A stretch of 64,000 nucleotides of DNA from WTGJ01 sp965237765 (lineage in GTDB: Bacteria; Chloroflexota; Anaerolineae; Aggregatilineales; Phototrophicaceae), in the NCBI GenBank assembly GCA_965237765.1, contig OZ250157.1, positions 248,001 to 312,000 of the forward strand. Direction: 5' to 3'. The position numbers were made by a program, and so were the translations under genes. This document shows, piece after piece, positions 16,489 to 24,872 of this stretch (position 1 is the first letter of the stretch; every line of letters begins with the position of its first letter). Below the pieces are notes generated by a model. It had not been told where the DNA came from. It made no database searches and saw only the letters and a list, made by a program, of their open reading frames with translations.

Positions 16489-16740
16489 ATGTTCAAACGC
16501 AGCGCCGCCGCCCGCGCCAAACAGGCCGAAGCACGCCAGCAAAGTGTGGCTATTGACCAGGATACCTGCAACCATTGCGGCGCCTGTGTGGCGGTATGCC
16601 CACCCGATTCGCTCTTTCTATATGAAGGTTGGTTGGCGCTCAATCACGAAACGTGCACCCGTTGCGAGCGCTGCGTGAAGATGTGCCCCGTCCATGCCCT
16701 GAGCATGGTCGCTGGCGCGCCATCACGGGAACGAACGTGA
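16489..16740 (+). CDS. Bacterial-type 2[4Fe-4S] ferredoxin
   Basis: An 83-aa protein with two complete cluster motifs, CNHCGACVAVC and CTRCERCVKMC, each followed by a proline-containing segment (CPVHAL after the second). A short basic N-terminus (RSAAARAKQAEARQQ) precedes them. It ends in a GTGA overlap with the flavoprotein gene, which makes it the likely low-potential electron donor to that reductase. Confidence 0.9.
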   Translation: MFKRSAAARAKQAEARQQSVAIDQDTCNHCGACVAVCPPDSLFLYEGWLALNHETCTRCERCVKMCPVHALSMVAGAPSRERT

Positions 16741-17945
16741 TCCAACCTGCCTATGATATCGTCGTGGTCGGCGCAGGGCCGGCAGGCGCTATCGCCGCGC
16801 GGATGGCGGCCGAAGCAGGCATGGAAACACTGCTCATCGAAAAACGCCTGGAAATCGGCACGCCGGTGCGCTGTGGCGAATCCTTCGAGCTGCATACCGC
16901 TTCGCGTTATCTCGATGACATCCCCAACCAGCCCTGGGTGAATACTATCACCGAGTTTTTCTCCATCCACAACACCATGGGCGATTGCATCGTCGTCCCA
17001 CCGATCAGCCCCTCCATCATCGCCGACCGCAAGATATTTGACCGCGAAGTTGCCTATACCGCCGCTGCCGCGGGCGCGCAAGTGCTCGTCAATACCCGCG
17101 CCGAGGGGCTGCTCTTCGACGACGAAGGCGCGGTCGTCGGCGTGAAGATCAACTGCATGGGCGCCAAGCACGATGTCTATTGCAAAGTCGTCATCGCTGC
17201 CGATGGCACCGAATCACAAGTGGCGCGCTGGGCAGGGCTGAAGAGCATCCCCTCATTGAGCGACCTCTACGTCGGCACGCAATTCCTCGTTAGCGGGCTG
17301 CGCGGGCAAATCCGTACGGATACCTCGCACTATTATGTGGGCGAGGCTTTGGCGCCGGGCGGCTACGTCTGGGTATTCCCGAAGAGCGAAGACACCGCCA
17401 ACATCGGCATCGTCATCAGCGGCGACCGCGCCGAAGGCACCAGCGCTCAGGCTCACCTCGAGCGCTTCATGCAGCAACACTTTCCAAAGGCGCGCAGCGT
17501 GCTCGGGCAAGTTACCGGCGGCATACCCATCACGGGCGGCTTGAAGCGCTTGGTGGCCGATGGCGTGATGGTCGTGGGCGACGCGGCGCACCAGGCCGAT
17601 CCGCTCACGGCCGGCGGCATCGTCCTCGGCATGGTGGCTGGTGACTACGCTGGCAACGCCGCCGCCCAATGTGTCCGCGAAGGCGACGTCGGCGCGCGCA
17701 GCCTGGCCCGCTACGAGAAGCGCTGGCGGGAGCGATTCGGCAAGCAACAAAAATCCCTTCGCACCGTGCGCCGTATGATGGCGAAAATGGACGCCGATCT
17801 GCTGGATGACCTCATCCGCACTGCTGCCAGCTACGATTTGACGCGCATCGCGCCCGCCAAAGCGATGATCAGCATGCTAGCACGCCACCCACGCTTGCTC
17901 TTCGAAGCGCGCATCCTCATTGGCAGCGGTCTCATCATGAAATAG
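16737..17945 (+). CDS. Geranylgeranyl reductase family FAD-dependent oxidoreductase
   Basis: This flavoprotein has 402 aa from GTG 16737; earlier in-frame starts would lie inside the ferredoxin gene. The N-terminus carries the FAD dinucleotide fold VVVGAGPAGAIAARMA, then EKRLEIGTPVRCGE, typical of the GGR family. Near residue 280 GDAAHQADPLTAGGI is the second FAD motif, with the expected GG after it. Family members saturate isoprenoid double bonds in archaeal lipids, chlorophyll or quinone side chains. Some need a ferredoxin, and one is encoded next door. In this organism it may hydrogenate a menaquinone tail or carotenoid; the substrate is not known. Confidence 0.88.
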   Translation: MIQPAYDIVVVGAGPAGAIAARMAAEAGMETLLIEKRLEIGTPVRCGESFELHTASRYLDDIPNQPWVNTITEFFSIHNTMGDCIVVPPISPSIIADRKIFDREVAYTAAAAGAQVLVNTRAEGLLFDDEGAVVGVKINCMGAKHDVYCKVVIAADGTESQVARWAGLKSIPSLSDLYVGTQFLVSGLRGQIRTDTSHYYVGEALAPGGYVWVFPKSEDTANIGIVISGDRAEGTSAQAHLERFMQQHFPKARSVLGQVTGGIPITGGLKRLVADGVMVVGDAAHQADPLTAGGIVLGMVAGDYAGNAAAQCVREGDVGARSLARYEKRWRERFGKQQKSLRTVRRMMAKMDADLLDDLIRTAASYDLTRIAPAKAMISMLARHPRLLFEARILIGSGLIMK

Positions 17946-17974
17946 AGGCGCCATCTCGCGCCAGGAGCTGAACC

Positions 17975-19105
17975 ATGTCCCCCGATAATTTGCCCATCCT
18001 CGAAGCATTGCCGGAAGATATCCGCAATATCGTCTGGCACATCCTGCTCGGTCTGGTGATTTTCCTGATCATCGTGCTCGTGCGCCGCATCGTTCTTCGC
18101 ATCTTCATGCTGCCCTTACGCGCCTTCACGCGCCGCACACGCATACGATACGACGATCAACTGCTCGATTTCCTTGAGACACCCATCAACTTCGGCATCA
18201 TCGCCCTCGGCTTGATGATTGGCGTAAGCGTGGCCGAGCTGAGTGCCGGGCTGGTGAATTTCTTCAGTCACCTCGCGCGGTCGTTGATCATCGTCGGTTT
18301 CACGCTCTCGCTGGTGCGCCTAGCGAGCCAAATCTCCTTCGGCAAAGGTCAGCTGGGCGATCTGATCGGCATCAAAATAGACGATAAATTGTTGCCTTTC
18401 CTGCGCACGGGATTACGCATCGTCATCCTCGCCATCAGCGCCATCATTCTGCTGCAGGAATGGGGTTACGACGCGAGCGGCGTCATCGCCGGCCTGGGCA
18501 TCGGTGGCCTGGCCCTTGCGTTGGCCGCGAAAGATACCGTAGAGAACCTCTTCGGATTCTCTTCCATCATCACCGATAAGCCATTCAGCGTGGGCGAATT
18601 CATCGTAACGCCGGCGGCGACAGGCATCGTCGAGCACGTAGGCATTCGGTCGACGCGCATTCGGCAGTTGGATCAGGCGCTCGTCATCGTGCCGAATAGC
18701 AAGCTGGCCGCCTCGAAAATCTTGAACTGGTCGCGCGCGGAAAAGCGCCGCCTGGATATTACATTGGGCATCAGCTATGAAGCACGCAGTACCGACTTGC
18801 GCCAGCTGATGGCCCGTTTGCGGCAATTGCTGGAAGAAACCGAGGACGTCGACACCGGATCCATCATCGTACACTTCGTCAATTTCGGCGCGAGCACCCT
18901 GGATGTGCGCATCATCTGCATGATCTTGCACGCCGGTTGGGGTGATTTCACGCGCGTCGCCGAAGGCATTCGCCTGGCCATGATGGACATCGTCGAAGAA
19001 CTGGGGCTGGAAATCGCCTTGCCCAGCCGCACGGTCTATCTGACCGGCGATAATTTCGTGATCGATGAGCCCGCTATGGAAGAAGGCGCCAGCGAAGAAA
19101 ACTGA
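17975..19105 (+). CDS. MscS-type small-conductance mechanosensitive channel
   Basis: A 376-aa inner-membrane channel. Four hydrophobic stretches lie in the first 190 residues (for example IVWHILLGLVIFLIIVLV). The pore-lining region with alanines and glycines is visible as GLGIGGLALALAAKDTVENL, followed by the beta domain (PFSVGEFIV, IRSTRIRQLDQALVIVPNS). It carries no long C-terminal extension beyond an acidic tail. It follows the reductase gene by 29 nt on the same strand and may be co-transcribed, though a functional link is not evident. Confidence 0.9.
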   Translation: MSPDNLPILEALPEDIRNIVWHILLGLVIFLIIVLVRRIVLRIFMLPLRAFTRRTRIRYDDQLLDFLETPINFGIIALGLMIGVSVAELSAGLVNFFSHLARSLIIVGFTLSLVRLASQISFGKGQLGDLIGIKIDDKLLPFLRTGLRIVILAISAIILLQEWGYDASGVIAGLGIGGLALALAAKDTVENLFGFSSIITDKPFSVGEFIVTPAATGIVEHVGIRSTRIRQLDQALVIVPNSKLAASKILNWSRAEKRRLDITLGISYEARSTDLRQLMARLRQLLEETEDVDTGSIIVHFVNFGASTLDVRIICMILHAGWGDFTRVAEGIRLAMMDIVEELGLEIALPSRTVYLTGDNFVIDEPAMEEGASEEN

Positions 19106-19136
19106 GAGCGCGGCCGGCTGAACGCGAGGACCGAGC

Positions 19137-20150
19137 ATGACCGAGTCCATCATCTTCATCAGCGGCGCCAACGGTGAAATCGGCCATGGCTTGATCCGTG
19201 CGCTCGCCGCGGCGCCCGACGCGCCGCCCATCCTCGCGTTGGACCTACACCCGCTTTCGCCGTCGCTGCAACCACTCGTCAGATTTTCATGTCAGGGAGA
19301 TATCCTCGACGCGCGCCTATTGGCCCGCTTGAATGAGCAATACCGCTTTGAGTGTGTCTTTCACTTGGCGGCTATTCTCTCCAGCCAGGCCGAGCGGGTT
19401 CCGCAAGCCGCCCATCGCGTCAACGTAGAAGGGACGCTGAATTTGCTGCAGCTGGCCAGCGAGCAAGCGCAAAGGCATGGTCACAACCTGCCCTTCCTCT
19501 TCCCCAGCTCCATCGCCGTTTATGGCATCTCCGATCTGCCAACGAAGCGATCCCTGCAGCCGCTACCCGAAGAGAGTCACAACCTGCCCATCACGATGTA
19601 CGGTTGCAACAAACTCTATGGCGAGTTGCTCGGGCGCTTTTATAGTCACCCCGCCGTCCCTGCGCCGAAGTTGGACTTTCGTGCCCTGCGCTTCCCTGGC
19701 ATCATAAGCGCGCATACCGAACCTGTCGGTGGTAGCACCGATTACGCGCCGCAGATGCTGCACGCGGCACGGCGTCGCGAAAAATATGCGGCTTTCGTTC
19801 GGGCGGATACGAAGTTGCCTTTCATCACGATGCCAGACGCAACCCGCGCCCTCACCGAACTCTGGCGCGCGCCGCTGTCGGGCCTCCGCCGCCAGGTCTA
19901 CAACATCACCAGCTGGAGTTGCTCTGCCGCCGAATTTGCCGCGCGCGTTCGCCTCAGTTACCCCGACGCTGTCATCGAATTCGCGCCAAATCCCGCCCGT
20001 CAACGCATCGTCGATAGCTGGCCAGCCGTCATCGACGACAGCGCCGCTCGTGAAGATTGGGGCTGGTCTGCCACGCATGATTTCGAGGGCGCCTTTCGCG
20101 ACTATTTCCTGCCCGCCCTGCGCGAGCGGGAATCGGATCCCCCTTCGTGA
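19137..20150 (+). CDS. NAD-dependent epimerase/dehydratase family protein
   Basis: A 337-aa extended SDR. Residues 5-14 carry the nucleotide-binding ISGANGEIGHG, and the catalytic YxxxK is in YGCNKLYGE with an upstream serine in FPSSIAVYG. The C-terminal half resembles L-threonine 3-dehydrogenase-like and UDP-sugar epimerase-like proteins (DYAPQMLHAARR, FITMPDATRAL). Both substrate classes remain possible. GAGGACC lies before the ATG. It overlaps the next gene by 4 bp, starting a three-gene operon. Confidence 0.8.
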   Translation: MTESIIFISGANGEIGHGLIRALAAAPDAPPILALDLHPLSPSLQPLVRFSCQGDILDARLLARLNEQYRFECVFHLAAILSSQAERVPQAAHRVNVEGTLNLLQLASEQAQRHGHNLPFLFPSSIAVYGISDLPTKRSLQPLPEESHNLPITMYGCNKLYGELLGRFYSHPAVPAPKLDFRALRFPGIISAHTEPVGGSTDYAPQMLHAARRREKYAAFVRADTKLPFITMPDATRALTELWRAPLSGLRRQVYNITSWSCSAAEFAARVRLSYPDAVIEFAPNPARQRIVDSWPAVIDDSAAREDWGWSATHDFEGAFRDYFLPALRERESDPPS

Positions 20151-20464
20151 GCGCCAGCTTCGCGCTATATGACCTGCGCGTCACTGTAGAAGAAATCCGC
20201 GGTCGCTCGGTCTGCGGCATGCAAGTGGGCGATTATTTTGAGCTGACGGAAAGCAGCCGCCTGCGCATCCCGACGGGCAAACATTTCTGTATTTATGCCC
20301 TCGCCGCCGTCTTGCCCTTGCTCGCCGCCAAGCAACGGGAGTTGAGCGCGAACGATTGGCTCACGAGCGATTCCACATTCCATTGCCCCGACCCTGACGA
20401 AGGCTTGGTGATGCGCATCGAACGCATCGGAAAGCGCCAACTTTATCGCGATGAACTGACCTGA
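20147..20464 (+). CDS. TIGR04076 family small protein
   Basis: A 105-aa protein starting at GTG 20147 within the stop of the epimerase. The order of segments (ITVEEIRG-like N-terminus, CGMQVGDYFEL, ICIYALAAVLPLL-like, DPDEGLVMRIERI) matches the TIGR04076 family, whose function is unknown. It has one conserved cysteine in the CGMQVGD segment. Coupled to an LLM-type oxidoreductase by a TGATG junction, so it may act as a partner or chaperone of that enzyme. Confidence 0.75.
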   Translation: MSASFALYDLRVTVEEIRGRSVCGMQVGDYFELTESSRLRIPTGKHFCIYALAAVLPLLAAKQRELSANDWLTSDSTFHCPDPDEGLVMRIERIGKRQLYRDELT

Positions 20465-21468
20465 TGCTCAGCCGGCGCGAAACGAGCATCGCCCTGCAAA
20501 CGGACAAGACGCCGGCCGAATACGTAGCCCTCGCTCAGCTCATCGACGAATTCGCCTTCGATGTCGTCAGCGTCTATAACGACCTACCTTACCATCCCGC
20601 CTTTGGTCCGCTCTTCTTGATGGCGCCGCATCTCCACCGCGCTCGCATCGGGCCGGCGGGCGTTTCGCCAACGCGGATGGCGCCGATCGACATGGCAGCC
20701 AATGTGGCACTCTTGCACGCTTGCGCTCCCGCCGGCGCTTACCTCGGCATCGTGCGCGGCGCCTGGGGCGAACGCTTCGGCATCCCACCCCTGCGGGCGC
20801 CACTGCGAGATATGCGAGATTGCGCCCGCATCGTGCAGCAACTACTGCACGGTGAAGCGATCCACCCGCCATCGCACGCCTTCCCCGTACCCGCTGACGC
20901 GCGGCTCGCCTTACCCTTGCCCGAAACGGAAATTCCTCTGCTCATCGGCACCTGGGGATCGCGCCTGGCGCACATCGCCTGCACATTCGCTAACGAAGTA
21001 AAAATTGGCGGATCCGCCAACCCGCGGCTAGCCGCCCGGATGGCCTGCATCCTGCGCGCCGGCGAAAGCGAACACAACCGCGCCCCGGGCGAAGTGCGAC
21101 TGGTACTCGGTTGCGTGACGGTGGTGGCGGAAGATCGCGCCGCTGCCCGCGAAAAAGCCCGCCGCGCCGCTGCCCGTTACTTGACGGTCGTACTACCACT
21201 CGATCCGACGATTTCGCCGGAGCCAGCGCTGCTGGCGCTCCTGGAAGATTGCCTCGCCCGCGCGGACGACGATGGCGCCGCCAGCTTCATTTCCGACGAG
21301 CTGCTGGATGCCTTCGTGCTCGCTGGGCGGCCCAGCGATATCATCACGCGCTGCGAAGAACTCTACGAAGCCGGCGTGGACCGCATCGAATTTGGCACGC
21401 CGCATGGCCTCTCGAGCGCCGCTGGCATCTCGCTGCTAGGCAAACGCGTCCTGCCTTCGCTAAAATGA
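20464..21468 (+). CDS. LLM class F420-dependent oxidoreductase
   Basis: A 334-aa TIM-barrel protein of the luciferase-like superfamily. Early strands FAFDVVSVYNDLPYHP and APIDMAANVALLH, the GIVRGAWGE loop and the late segment GRPSDIITRCEELYEAGVDRIEFGTPHG are typical of the 5,10-methylene-tetrahydromethanopterin reductase-like branch, which uses coenzyme F420. Cofactor choice is inferred from the branch. It is the last gene of the epimerase operon. Confidence 0.82.
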   Translation: MLSRRETSIALQTDKTPAEYVALAQLIDEFAFDVVSVYNDLPYHPAFGPLFLMAPHLHRARIGPAGVSPTRMAPIDMAANVALLHACAPAGAYLGIVRGAWGERFGIPPLRAPLRDMRDCARIVQQLLHGEAIHPPSHAFPVPADARLALPLPETEIPLLIGTWGSRLAHIACTFANEVKIGGSANPRLAARMACILRAGESEHNRAPGEVRLVLGCVTVVAEDRAAAREKARRAAARYLTVVLPLDPTISPEPALLALLEDCLARADDDGAASFISDELLDAFVLAGRPSDIITRCEELYEAGVDRIEFGTPHGLSSAAGISLLGKRVLPSLK

Positions 21469-21499
21469 AAGTCTATATGCCGAGGAGAAACTCAGGTCA

Positions 21500-22762
21500 A
21501 TGGTAGAGAACCCCTTCTTCAGCCTGCTGCTCGCTCTGGCCATCATCCTTGTCGCCGCGCGCATCGGCGGCGCCATCGCCCGCCGCTTCGACCAATCGCG
21601 AGTGCTCGGCGAGCTGGTCGTTGGCGTATTGCTCGGCCCCACGGTTCTCGACATGTTGCACGGCCCCATCTTCAGCGGCCAAACCGAACATATCAGTGCC
21701 GCCATCAAAGATTTGGCCGAACTGGGCGTGCTCTTGTTGATGTTCAAAGTAGGCCTCGATGTGCACATTAGCGAATTGCTGCGCGTGGGCAAAACGGCCA
21801 TCATCGCCGGAATCTTGGGCGCGCTTGTGCCAGTCGGGATGCTGCTGGCGCTCGCCGACACTTTCAACATCAGTGCGGAGATGGCGCTCTTCGCTGGTGT
21901 AACTCTAGCGGCGACATCCGTGAGCATCTCCGCACAGGTATTGCTGGAATTGGGCGTGTTGCAGACCCTGGAAGGCAATGCTTTGCTGGCCACGGCGCTC
22001 ATCGACGATGTAGTAGCTATCCTGCTCATCTCGCTGGCTGTCGCCGTAACCGGGACTGGTGAAACGGTAAATGCGACGGCCCTGGGGAAAATCGCCTTGC
22101 AAATGCTCATCTTCCTGGTCGCCGCAGGCCTGATCGCCTGGTATTTCCTGCCGCGAATATTCTATTGGATTAAGGATCGGAAACAATTCGATTTGAGCGG
22201 CGCCTTTGGCCTGGCGGGGTTGGCGTTGGCCACCGCTTTTGTTTTCGGCTGGGCGGCGGAGGAATTGGGAGGCGTCGCCTTCATCACGGGCTCTTTCATC
22301 GCTGGAGTAGGGCTCAGCCGCTTGCCGGCCGCCACCAAACGAGAAATTGATGATGCTGTCAACAATATCTGTTACGTCCTGCTCGTGCCCATCTTCTTCG
22401 TCAGCATTGGCCTGGAAACCGACTTGAGCAGCTTCGGCGCCGCATTACTACCGAGCGCCGGCATCTTGATCGCGGTGGCTGTCTTCTCGAAGCTGCTAGG
22501 CTGCGGCGGCGGCGCGCTCATCGGCGGTTTCACGCGCTTGCAATCGTTTCGACTGGGCGTCTGCATGATTTCGCGCGGCGAAGTCGGCATCATCATCGCC
22601 TCTATCAGCCTCTCCACTGGCGTTATGGCGCCAGACGACCCTTTCTTCGCGACGCTCTTCCTCGTCATCATCCTTTCCACAGTGATCACCCCGCCCGCAG
22701 TGCGCGCCGTCTTCAACCTTGGCGATGACAACCCTACTGCGCCACAACCAGCAAAGTCTTAG
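21500..22762 (+). CDS. CPA2-type cation:proton antiporter (Kef/Nha family)
   Basis: A 420-aa membrane protein with about 12 hydrophobic segments. It begins with a helix FFSLLLALAIILVAARIGG and QSRVLGELVVGVLLGPTVL. The ion-binding region ALIDDVVAILLISLAVAV carries the double aspartate typical of electrogenic CPA2 carriers. It lacks the C-terminal TrkA-N/RCK domain of KefB/KefC, so cytosolic regulation must come from another protein. The gene right behind it encodes a PII-like protein, a plausible candidate. Confidence 0.9.
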   Translation: MVENPFFSLLLALAIILVAARIGGAIARRFDQSRVLGELVVGVLLGPTVLDMLHGPIFSGQTEHISAAIKDLAELGVLLLMFKVGLDVHISELLRVGKTAIIAGILGALVPVGMLLALADTFNISAEMALFAGVTLAATSVSISAQVLLELGVLQTLEGNALLATALIDDVVAILLISLAVAVTGTGETVNATALGKIALQMLIFLVAAGLIAWYFLPRIFYWIKDRKQFDLSGAFGLAGLALATAFVFGWAAEELGGVAFITGSFIAGVGLSRLPAATKREIDDAVNNICYVLLVPIFFVSIGLETDLSSFGAALLPSAGILIAVAVFSKLLGCGGGALIGGFTRLQSFRLGVCMISRGEVGIIIASISLSTGVMAPDDPFFATLFLVIILSTVITPPAVRAVFNLGDDNPTAPQPAKS

Positions 22763-22771
22763 GAGTTAGCA

Positions 22772-23134
22772 ATGGCCAAACTCATCGTCCTGATTACACG
22801 ACATTCGGAACAAGTGGATGATGTGATCGCCGCCTGGGATGCGGCCGGCTTTCAAGGTGCCACCTTCCTCGATGCCTATGGGATCCGCAGCTATCAGGAG
22901 CGGGCCGCCTCTTTTGAAATCTTGCCCGGCATGCGCTCCGCCTTCAATCTGCTGCGCGAAAACCAGGAACAATCCGTGCTCCTATTCTCCGTCATCCATG
23001 ATGACAAGCGGGTCCAATCCATTATCGAGGCCACTGAAGGCGTGCTCGGTGATCTGCAAGGGCCGAATAGCGGCTTCATGTTCGTGATCAACCTCGAATG
23101 GGCCACTCGAAAAGCATGGGTGGACGAGGAGTAA
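22772..23134 (+). CDS. PII-like (GlnB-superfamily) regulatory protein
   Basis: A 120-aa alpha/beta protein beginning with strand KLIVLITRHSEQVDDVIAAW and containing GATFLDAYG, then VLLFSVIHDDKRVQSIIEA and a closing strand SGFMFVINLEWA. The beta-alpha-beta-beta-alpha-beta order and the G(A/V)T..D motif match PII-like trimeric proteins, though the T-loop uridylylation tyrosine of GlnB is not evident. Lies 9 nt behind the antiporter gene with TAGGAGTTAGCA before the start, so translational coupling is likely. Confidence 0.65.
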   Translation: MAKLIVLITRHSEQVDDVIAAWDAAGFQGATFLDAYGIRSYQERAASFEILPGMRSAFNLLRENQEQSVLLFSVIHDDKRVQSIIEATEGVLGDLQGPNSGFMFVINLEWATRKAWVDEE

Positions 23135-23136
23135 TC

Positions 23137-23547
23137 ATGTCCACAGAGGGCGAACAGAGCACGCCGGCCATCGAGCGCATCGGCCAACTCGCTGTCAACG
23201 CCACCGACTTGAAAGCGACCGTCGCGTTCTATCGCGATGTACTGCAACTGCCACTCCTCGCGGAAGTCGATCCGCCGGGACTGGCTTTCTTCCAGTGCGG
23301 CGAAGTGCGCCTCATGCTCAGCGTGCCCACTTCACCCGAGCTTCAGCACCCGAGCTCCATCATCTACTTCCAAGTGGCGGATTTGGATTCGTCTTTCGCC
23401 AAGTTGAAAGCGGCCGGTGCGAAAATCGAACGCGAGCCACGCCTCATGGGAGTATTGGGGGCGCGCGAAACCTGGATGGCTTTCTTCCGCGACCCCTCAG
23501 ATAACTTGCTCGCCCTCATGAGCGAACGGGACGCCAACGCCGAATGA
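23137..23547 (+). CDS. VOC (glyoxalase/bleomycin-resistance) family protein
   Basis: A 136-aa protein from the ATG at 23137, which has GAGGAG in front; an earlier in-frame ATG lies inside the upstream gene. Paired beta-alpha-beta-beta-beta modules are visible: RIGQLAVNATDLKATVAFYR with metal ligand H/Q-type strand, FFQCGEVRLMLS, then the second module IYFQVADLDSSFAKL and MAFFRDPSDNLLALMSE with the usual ligand glutamate replaced by leucine/alanine-rich sequence. Reaction unknown. It overlaps hisD by 4 bp. Confidence 0.8.
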   Translation: MSTEGEQSTPAIERIGQLAVNATDLKATVAFYRDVLQLPLLAEVDPPGLAFFQCGEVRLMLSVPTSPELQHPSSIIYFQVADLDSSFAKLKAAGAKIEREPRLMGVLGARETWMAFFRDPSDNLLALMSERDANAE

Positions 23548-24872
23548 GGGACATCCAGTTACTGGAATGGTCTCAACTGCCAGCGGCGGAACGGCAGCGC
23601 ATCCTGCGGCGCGCGGAAACGGATATCGACGCGCTCTTGCCCTTGGCGCAAAGCACCATCGATGCCGTGCGCGAAGGTGGCGACGCCGCCCTTGTCGATT
23701 ACAACCGCCGCTACGACGCGCCGCAGATGACGGTCGGGCAGTTGCACGCCCAACCAGCTGATTTCGCGCGCGCCAAAGAGGAACTCCAACCCAAGTTGTT
23801 GCCCGCACTTCGCGCCGCCCACGCCAATATCCACCGCTTCCATGAGCAACAGCTACCCGAGCCGCTCTGGTTCACCGAAGTGCAGCCCGGCGTCATGGCC
23901 GGCGAAAAGATCACGCCTATCGCCAGCGTTGGCATTTACGTGCCGCGCGGTAAAGGCTCCTTCCCATCTGTGCTGCTCATGTTGGCCACGCCCGCCGTCG
24001 TCGCTGGAGTTGAGCGCATTGTCGTCGCTACACCGCCCACCTCTTCTGGCGGCATCGACGCGGCCACCCTGGTGGCCGCTGAAATTTGTGGCGTCGAGGA
24101 AATTTACGCCGTCGGTGGTATCCAGGCCCTCGCCGCGCTGGCATATGGCACAGAGACGGTGCCGCGCGTAGCGAAGGTGGTCGGGCCAGGCAGTGGTTAC
24201 GTCGCTGCCGCCAAACATGCGCTACATGGCGTCTTGGATGTCGGCGCGCCTGCTGGGCCGAGCGAAGCCATCATCCTTTGCGACGAACGCGCCGATCCGC
24301 ATATCGCCGCACTAGACTTGCTCGTCGAGGCCGAACACGGTCCAGATTCTGCCGCCCTGCTCGTCACGCACAGCCGCAGAGTCGCAGAGGCTGCTCGCGC
24401 TGAGCTACCCGCGCTCATTGCGCAGTTGCCTGTATGGCGGCGTGAATTCGTGCAATCCGTGCTCTCAGGTTATGGCGGCATCATCCTCACAGAGAACCTG
24501 TCCGCCTCTATCGATTTCGTCAATGAATACGCCCCAGAACACCTGCTCGTCCTCGCGGATGAGCCATTCGCATTGCTGAATCGTTTGCAAAACGCGGGCG
24601 AAATCCTGCTCGGGGCGCGCACGCCAATCCCCTTCGCGAATTATTGCCTCGGCTTGAACGCCATCCTGCCCACCGGCGGCTTCGCGCGCAGCTTCTCTTC
24701 GGTGAGCGTCTGGGATTTCTTGAAGCGTACCGGCGTCGGTTATGTTACGGAGCAAGGTTATGCGCGTCTGGCGGAAACGGCGACGGCGCTGGCGGATTAC
24801 GAAGGCTTCCCCGCCCATGCTCTCGCCATTCGTGGCCGGGCGGCGCGCTGGAAACCTGACGACAGTGGCTGA
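23544..24872 (+). CDS. hisD: Histidinol dehydrogenase
   Basis: A 442-aa enzyme for the last two steps of histidine biosynthesis (histidinol to histidine, NAD-dependent, zinc-containing). Diagnostic segments are GIYVPRGKGSFPSVLLML, VGPGSGYVAAAKHALHG, DVGAPAGPSEAIILCD, DLLVEAEHGPDSAALLVT, and near the end EYAPEHLLVL and YCLGLNAILPTGGFAR, which hold the zinc and base histidines. The start ATG overlaps the VOC gene stop. hisG and hisZ lie 23 kb away, so the his genes are scattered. Confidence 0.96.
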   Translation: MRDIQLLEWSQLPAAERQRILRRAETDIDALLPLAQSTIDAVREGGDAALVDYNRRYDAPQMTVGQLHAQPADFARAKEELQPKLLPALRAAHANIHRFHEQQLPEPLWFTEVQPGVMAGEKITPIASVGIYVPRGKGSFPSVLLMLATPAVVAGVERIVVATPPTSSGGIDAATLVAAEICGVEEIYAVGGIQALAALAYGTETVPRVAKVVGPGSGYVAAAKHALHGVLDVGAPAGPSEAIILCDERADPHIAALDLLVEAEHGPDSAALLVTHSRRVAEAARAELPALIAQLPVWRREFVQSVLSGYGGIILTENLSASIDFVNEYAPEHLLVLADEPFALLNRLQNAGEILLGARTPIPFANYCLGLNAILPTGGFARSFSSVSVWDFLKRTGVGYVTEQGYARLAETATALADYEGFPAHALAIRGRAARWKPDDSG

